Assembly (NCBI GenBank): GCA_973895155.1
Contig: OZ316894.1
Span: forward strand, 8,990,001-9,054,000
Length of the DNA stretch: 64,000 nt
Reading direction: 5' to 3'
Source of the DNA: Marsupella aquatica
Lineage: Eukaryota > Marchantiophyta
Below are positions 57,656 through 64,000 of the stretch, one piece after another. A model generated the notes under the pieces. It was not told the DNA's origin, made no database searches, and saw only the letters and a program-made list of their open reading frames with translations. Position numbers and translations under genes: made by a program. The stretch's first letter is position 1; each line of letters starts with the position of its first letter.

Positions 57656-59960
57656 CACTCAACTGAGCCCAATACTACATGGGTGGAGCCAGGGTTTAAG
57701 GTGCATGGGAAGGTGCATGACTGATCTACTGTAGTTCTCACCAGGTTTGTGCGAATCTTTGCAAAGCTTTCAAAATGTGATATACAGTTCATATTACATC
57801 ATTGCCAAAACACAAACAACTCCTAACTGAGGCCTTATTGTTTGCTTATCTCATTGGTCAATGCACCAGATATTTCTCTAGACAGTACGTTTCTAAAGTA
57901 TGTACGTTCCTAAAGTATGTACGTAGGAACTCTATAAAAAATGAAAAAAATATTAACCAAGGATTTCCTTCTCAAGCCAGTTGCATAGGTTGAAATTTCA
58001 AATCCCTTTGACAAATTGCAGGGAAAAAATGCCTAATGAGCATGCAAGGTCCCAACTTGGGTCCCAAAGGTGCAAAGTGGGGTGCAAAGACTTAACCAAA
58101 GGGGAAGAAACATGAGTTGCAAGGAAAAGAACCCTGTATTAACACTAAAAGTGTTTGTCCCCCCCCCCCTCCTCCTCCTCCCCCACGCTCTTCCCCCTAA
58201 ATGTCAGGGACTTCATAAAATTACCTCCAAAACTTACACCCTTAAAGTTTCAATTGAAATTTCCAGTAATACCCCTCCAATTTCTTGAGTAAGCCACGGT
58301 GTCACTCCCTTGCTTCTCACAACAGCCATAGCTCCGGTTGACTTGCAACACATCATAGACAATATTTAAGTTAGTGTGTGATATATTGGAAAGCATCCGT
58401 CAGTGTCTTGCCAGATTAGACATTGCTAATTAGTTTGTGTTTACTGTGCCATATGGGCTTCCCTCCCTTTTTACTCTCAATAGAAGTTGACAAGGGTGCT
58501 GGCAAAAGGTAAACTTACTTGCATTCCAGAGATTGAATTAGAAAGGATATTTTTATAGTTTCACAAACCTTAGGGTATTTTTGGTATTTTTGGTAAATTG
58601 CAGCATTTTGGGAAATCTGGTACTTGTCCCTTATGATAGTTACATATACCGCCCAGGGTGATCTCACAAAGGTCTGTGACCTAATCTGTCTTGGTCAGCT
58701 TAACTGCTGCACAGACTGCTGTCCGGCCAGGCATTGTTATGCCCCCATCCCAACTATGTCCGCCTCCCTCCTTTGCAACTCATAACTGTTCTCTACTCAC
58801 CCTATCATGATTTCATCTCCCCTGTGTAACTGTGAGCACAGCATTGACACAAGGTTCAAGAGACTGGCAGCGGGAAGAGTCACAAAGGGGTGGCGAGATG
58901 GGACTGCGGGCCTACTGGCAACCATGATGGAGGAGTCAACAAGTAGGTCATCACAACTGTTAATTAGTGTAAAGGTTTTGGAAAAAAAAACAGACAGAAA
59001 CTTCGTGCAGGTTAGGGGTGTCATTTCCAACTTTTCCAACCTTTGGAAAATGAGTCCTCTATTTGTTGTTGCTAGAGTGCAAGTTTTGTCAAGGTGTTGT
59101 GAAGCATAAGTGAGATGGCCAGACAGTCAAACATTTGGGGAATCAACAACTCAATCCAGTAACTGGATTTCAGGGAGTGTGCAAATTGTGGGTAGAAGGA
59201 TAGGTTGGGCAAATTAATGAAAGCTGCAAAGTGACACCTTGAGGTTCATCATGCTTAGCAGAAAGTATGATCATAAAACCACTAGGGAGGTTTCTGATCC
59301 AGATTGCAAATGTCTGTTGAGACCATGGCAAAGAAAGATCCCCATTGCAAATCCCAGTGTTTAGATAGATGGAAACGAAGAATTATAATAAATCAATTGT
59401 AAGGAATTTTTGAGAGGCATTATATATGGATGCTGGCTCCAGAGTTTCCATTAGGCTTTGGGAAGGGACCATGCTGCTGCAATTTACTGCACAGCTGCTG
59501 AGCTTTGAGTAGGCAAGCGGCAATTGAGAAGGGAAGAAATTGATCACCTACTGCAAAGGTTGGGGAAGGAATTGATCTTCTAGGGGAAACAAAAAAAAAA
59601 CATTTCTAGGAGAATTGATTATGTCTGGACGAACTCAAACATCGAGAGCACAAATTTCAGGAGGAGTTGATTTTGTGGGGCTGAAATCGATGATTCGTCG
59701 GAGAAATTGATCGTCTCGGAAACCTGAATGTGGACAAGTCTACTAGAAGCAGGGGAAGTGTGCCAAGCTTCATACTGAAGCTTTCGTGCTTGAGAAGGTG
59801 GCAGTTATCACGGATAAATTACGGAAGGTGGAGCTTGTAGCACCTCGTGCCTTCTTAGGCTCGCAATTCTCGTTACGGGCAATTTTTCAAGGGAGTGTAG
59901 ATCCAGAGCTAGGAGGTTTAGGTCTGGTCTTAAAGGAAGGCGCAAGGAAAGTGAACATTA
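57656..59960. other. Intergenic, no WDR19 exons found
   Basis: Searched on the plus strand for the missing N-terminal exons of the gene to the right; none recognised. A C-run lies at 58159-58168. A 68-codon frame at 59786-59992 is open but does not resemble WDR19. Confidence 0.4.
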
Positions 59961-59963
59961 TAG

Positions 59964-62900
59964 AGCGGCAGAAGAAATGGTTGCGGTGGTGAAGAATGAG
60001 AAGTATGAGGCGTGTTTGAAGAAGGGTAGATTGGAGCTTTACAAATTGTCGCTTACAGAAGATGCTAAGATTGTGAAGGAGCCATGTTGCACCCAGTTTG
60101 CAGAGCGGGAACGAGGGTCGGCGATTACGTGCGTTGAGCTCACATTGGATTTTCTGATATTTGGGACGGAGAATGGAGGACTGGTTTTTCACTACATGGA
60201 CGAAACTGCTGGACCTTGCTTGGCGACTGAGTACAGGCATGCCGATGGCGGGATAACCAGGTGTGATGAGAACTCTGTTTCGCTTTTTGTTTGTCCATAG
60301 GGATTGTAGAATTTCTAAATCAGCCCTGTTCGTTTGCCGCACATAGGAGAAGCTTTGCTGGCTCGGAGCTCCAGGTCTAGCGTTACCATTCTACAAAACC
60401 AATCCCTATCCTGGCGCTGGAAGGCAAGTGTGCTCCAACATGCAAGGGCGCCCAGTCAAAACCCCCTCTAAAAAGATAAACAGTGAAGACGTCGATTTTT
60501 AAACACCCACAAATTTTGACCGAGAAGGGTTCGGTTACGTGAAAAATTAGTTTTCCCGAAACAAAAACCAATTCATTTGGCCATCCTACCAAAGGAGATG
60601 TCAGTCTGCACCAACAGCTTTTCACTCGTGCCTCAATATTCATTAATCTGACGGGGTGGGAGTAACAGGCCTTCCCACCCTAGAGGGAATGTGGGTACTG
60701 TTGCTTTGAAAGGATAACGGAGCTCAGGAAATTGGAAACCAGAGGCGAGGTGAATGTTTTTTTGCCTCAAAAAAAAAATTGCAGGACTCAGCGCAAGGAT
60801 CAAAACGTGTAAGCTCTACAGACAATCAAAAATAGACAAAAACATTAAGCGCTGAGTCTATAGCTTAGACTAGCACAAAAACCATTTCACACGCATTATG
60901 TTGAGATTGTTTGTGTAGCCCAGATAACATGGAAATTTGATACATATGATGACGCAGGCTGTGGCCAAACAATAGTGGGACACGTTTGCTGTTTGAAGAT
61001 GATCATCATGTTATCTTCCTTCATAACCCGGTTAATGATCAGGTTGACCACTTTCCGCTCAGACCCTCTCTGTATATCTCAACATCCGTCAATCATTAGC
61101 AGAGTATTTCAAAGTAATTCCATAGCCCATGCCTTAATGTTACGGTTGAGTCCATAGCAATATCAAATCCCGGTCATGTGATCTTCCATTCATTGATCTA
61201 ATAATGTCGAACCTTGTGTTGAGCAAGAGTATGGACATACCAGCCGTGTTTAATCCATGTGTATAACTTGGCTATTTAGAGAACTGCTGAAAGCAGTATT
61301 TGATCTAAAAGTGTTTTAGATCAAATCTAAGAATGTAATAAATCACTTAATCCCACATTGTTCTTCCCAGCATTGCTGAGCTTGACTCCAAAGCTTCAAT
61401 TTTCTGAATCCACTCCTTACCAGTTCTGTGTCATCAGACTTTGCATCCTTCTGCAAAATTTCTGTAATCTCACGATGTAATAAATATGGTGCTTGACTTA
61501 TATCTTCAAGCCGAAATTACATTGTGCTGATGTTGCTGTTGTACTATGTGAATTTCAGTAGGACCTTGATTGCTTACAAAACTACACATCCTTTTAAACT
61601 GTAAATATGATGGACACTGTATATCTCATGTAGGTTTTGGTGAACTTTGACAGACAATTCTTGTTCCGAAAAATGCTGGAGAAGTGGATGTTGCGTTGTG
61701 GGATATTGGCGACTCTTTCGTCTTTGTGCTATTAGAGCTGTGTCAAATCTTCATCTATATCTATTCGCCAATCAACGTGATCCAAAGTTCAAAGGTGGCC
61801 TGTGTCCAAACCACGACAATACCTTCTGGCTTGTATCCTGTCTCGCTTCAGAACAGTATGCTTATCTGCAAGGTGACGTTCTGCCCTGTTTAAGATGTCT
61901 TTTCGTGTATTATCCCGAATTAAGTGGCTTCATCAAATTGTAGTTGAGAGAAAGTAGGAATTTGATGTCGATTTAGATGTCCCTTGATAGGAAAATTTGC
62001 CTAAGCAGGAGACACTGCGTAACTTGGGCCTCAACTGTCAACTAGAGTGTAGTGTGCCATTGGTTTTGAGATCAAATATCTGTTATGACTTGCAGCGGGA
62101 TGATGAAGCACTGGACACTGTCACGGTACCAACGCATAGCTGGTTAAAGGTAACCACAATCCCAATCGTGTTTGCAGTGCCCCATGATTTGGCTTATTAA
62201 ACTCGGCAAGTGCTAGTGACCGCAACTACAATGAAATCGTTAATGGGATGGTCTTTGGAATAGATCCAAGTTCAAGTTGGTGCAGGACCATGTATCTGAT
62301 ACACTTCATTTTGAAATTCTTATCTTCAGAAATCAGCTCATGGTACAAAACAGTTAAGAGAAAGATTTGATCAGTACTTGAGTGTTCACTATTTCAAGGA
62401 AGCATTGCAAGATGCCAAGTCGCTCAACTGCCCAATGGTGAGAGGATCTGAAATAAAAACGTATTTTAAAAACTTTGAGGTGTTAAGGGCTTACCAGCAT
62501 ATTTTAATAATGCTAGGGTTTCAGCTCAAAAGTTCTTTGTTTTTCACTATGAAAGTAAGAGCCTCAGCTCAAGATGTTCTTGTGCAAGTTTCTACGTATC
62601 CAATCTGGTTATGTATCCTGGGTTGTTAAGGAAGGATGACCCTTCATCCATTTACTCTATAATCGGGTTTATTCACTCTATCGCTCTGCCGCATCGCAAT
62701 CTCAGTTGTATCTGTAAGTTTTGGCTTCCTCTGAATTACCTTCATATTCAAATTCCTTATGACAGCCACCACATCTTTTAAATGTGTTAAACACATGATG
62801 TCTGGATTACCTCTGTGTACTGAAACCAGGTGTGGGAGGAGCTGATAAAGAAAGCGTTGGAACAATTGGAGTTAGAGGTTGCAATGAAGGCCTGTCAGTA

Positions 62901-64000
62901 TTCAGAAAATATTAAGCTATTAATGAGTCTCCGCAACCTGCAACATTTTGAGGAGTACAATCTACTTGCTGGCCATATCTTTCTTCTTCTTGAAGACTTC
63001 GATGCAGCTGAGGTAGGTGAAAAACAGAATTGAATAGCTCACTACAGAACCAAATTTTGCGTTTTGTACGTTCAAGGCCTGACATCTGAATGTTTGTTAA
63101 ATTCATGCCTCGGAAAAATGCTAAGAAGGGAGCACTATGGAACAAACAAAGGCAGCCGAGTACCGTTCAAACTGTCTGACATACATATCTTAAATCTCTG
63201 AACAGTATATACTCCTTGGCTAGTAAGCTAAACATTGCTTTGTATTGCGTCTACTTTCTTTGTGCAGGAATCCTTCCTCAAGTCGGCTTGCCCTGAAGCA
63301 GCCGTAAAAATGCGAAGGGATCTTGAACACTGGAATCAGGTCGAATAAGCCAGACTTCGCTGCGAATATAATTATGGTGGTTCCGTATTAGACCTCCATA
63401 TTGTTGCTTATGGACATGAACTAAGCATTTTCTTTCAGCGATTTTTGGTTAGTTTAATCCTCTGAAAATCAGGATTACTGTCTTACAGGCGATGACTCTT
63501 GCAAGGGAGCTCAAATCACCTCTAGAAGCTGAGATCTTACCCAAATATGCACATTCTCTGGAGCTGGTGGGAGATTATCGACAAGCTCTTTTGTGTTACG
63601 AAGAGTTTCTCAAGCTGAATCTTGACGATCCAAAACAGAAGTACTTTTGCCAGGTTTCTACGTCTCTGAGGAATAAGATTAAAGTAACATCTTTCTACAA
63701 TTGCTAATTCACAATCCCTGACCAAACTAGGAGATCCCATTTCAACTCATGGTTTGATGAGAGCTTGTTAAATTCGCAAATGTAGGAAAATCTGTTCTAC
63801 AATATACAGTGTATAAGTCAGATTGGGTAAGTCAAGTCTTTTAGGTTGTTGGATGGAACTCGATCACTGTATCCATTACAACAACCATTCTAAGCGTCCT
63901 TACCTTCCTACCCTAATGTACAAGGGAATTATTTTCTAATTGCTGTGAGTGGTACATGTGTCAGTTCCAGTTCATTTGAGGAACATGGTGTTACGTAAGG
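59964..64000 (+). CDS. WDR19: WDR19/IFT144, C-terminal part, runs off right edge
   Basis: IFT-A core protein that carries cargo back along cilia and flagella and admits membrane proteins; in land plants it would serve sperm flagella. Exons: 59964(uncertain)-60260, 60958-61042, 61654-61872, 62096-62149, 62330-62437, 62830-63012, 63268-63339, 63489-63653; all junction phases agree. The order of blocks fits WDR19: LTLDFLIFGTENGGLVFHYM and HNPVNDQ (end of the second propeller), AGEVDVALWD, then the helical repeats QFDQ-type YLSVHYFKEALQDAK, LRNLQHFEEYNLLAGHIF, CPEAAVKMRRDLEHWNQA and HSLELVGDYRQALLCYEEFL. Roughly the first 450 residues expected for the family are not in the window. No further exon is recognised in 63654-64000. 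It may be a full gene with a very long intron, or a truncated copy. Confidence 0.82.

Noticed and set aside
59786-59992. 68-codon frame before the first WDR19 exon
   Set aside because: Different frame from the WDR19 exon and no resemblance to WD repeats; could be leader sequence.

Overview
The window is nuclear DNA of a land plant. Genes carry GT-AG introns of roughly 100-700 bp, and the spaces between them are filled with plant-type Ty1/copia, Ty3/gypsy, PIF/Harbinger, LINE and Helitron-like sequence. The right end carries exons that read as WDR19/IFT144, an intraflagellar-transport protein. Plants without motile sperm have lost this machinery, so I infer a moss, liverwort, hornwort, lycophyte, fern or other plant with flagellated sperm. 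I cannot name the species.

Layout: 1-3273 is the 5' part of a minus-strand copia element (LTR, primer site, gag, start of pol). 3.3-5.6 kb holds CT-rich and 55-bp minisatellites. 7688-10122 is an intact seven-exon class-3 (diacylglycerol-type) lipase gene, including one GC-AG intron. 12435-12896 (minus) is a small acidic unknown protein. 14374-14517 is an orphan calmodulin-like EF-hand fragment. 16409-32852 is a PIF/Harbinger element with TAA target duplications and 13-bp inverted ends. A 12.7-kb gypsy element with 1.37-kb LTRs interrupts its second gene, and the integrase gene of that gypsy element is in turn interrupted by a 3.7-kb GC-rich insertion that encodes only a gag-like protein. 33.2-38.5 kb is intergenic and repeat-rich: a MITE candidate, Helitron-type ends with minisatellites, and a G-rich inverted-repeat element. 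38.8-51.6 kb is a cluster of three 2-oxoglutarate/Fe(II) oxygenase genes: intact (+), broken (+) and intact (-). Their untranslated leaders differ mainly in the number of tandem repeats. 54.73-57.03 kb is a 5'-truncated LINE with a 16-bp target duplication. 57307-57650 is a solo LTR of the same family as the copia LTR at the left edge. 59.96-64 kb carries eight exons from the C-terminal part of WDR19/IFT144. They run off the right edge, and no N-terminal beta-propeller exons were found upstream.

The host genes (lipase, oxygenases, WDR19, small acidic protein) share no obvious pathway. Most of the structure here is a history of insertions, target duplications and tandem expansion. The least explained items are the gag-only insertion, the gypsy LTR packed with GCATGC (RY-type) motifs, the repeat-expanded oxygenase leaders, and the G-rich foldback-like element.
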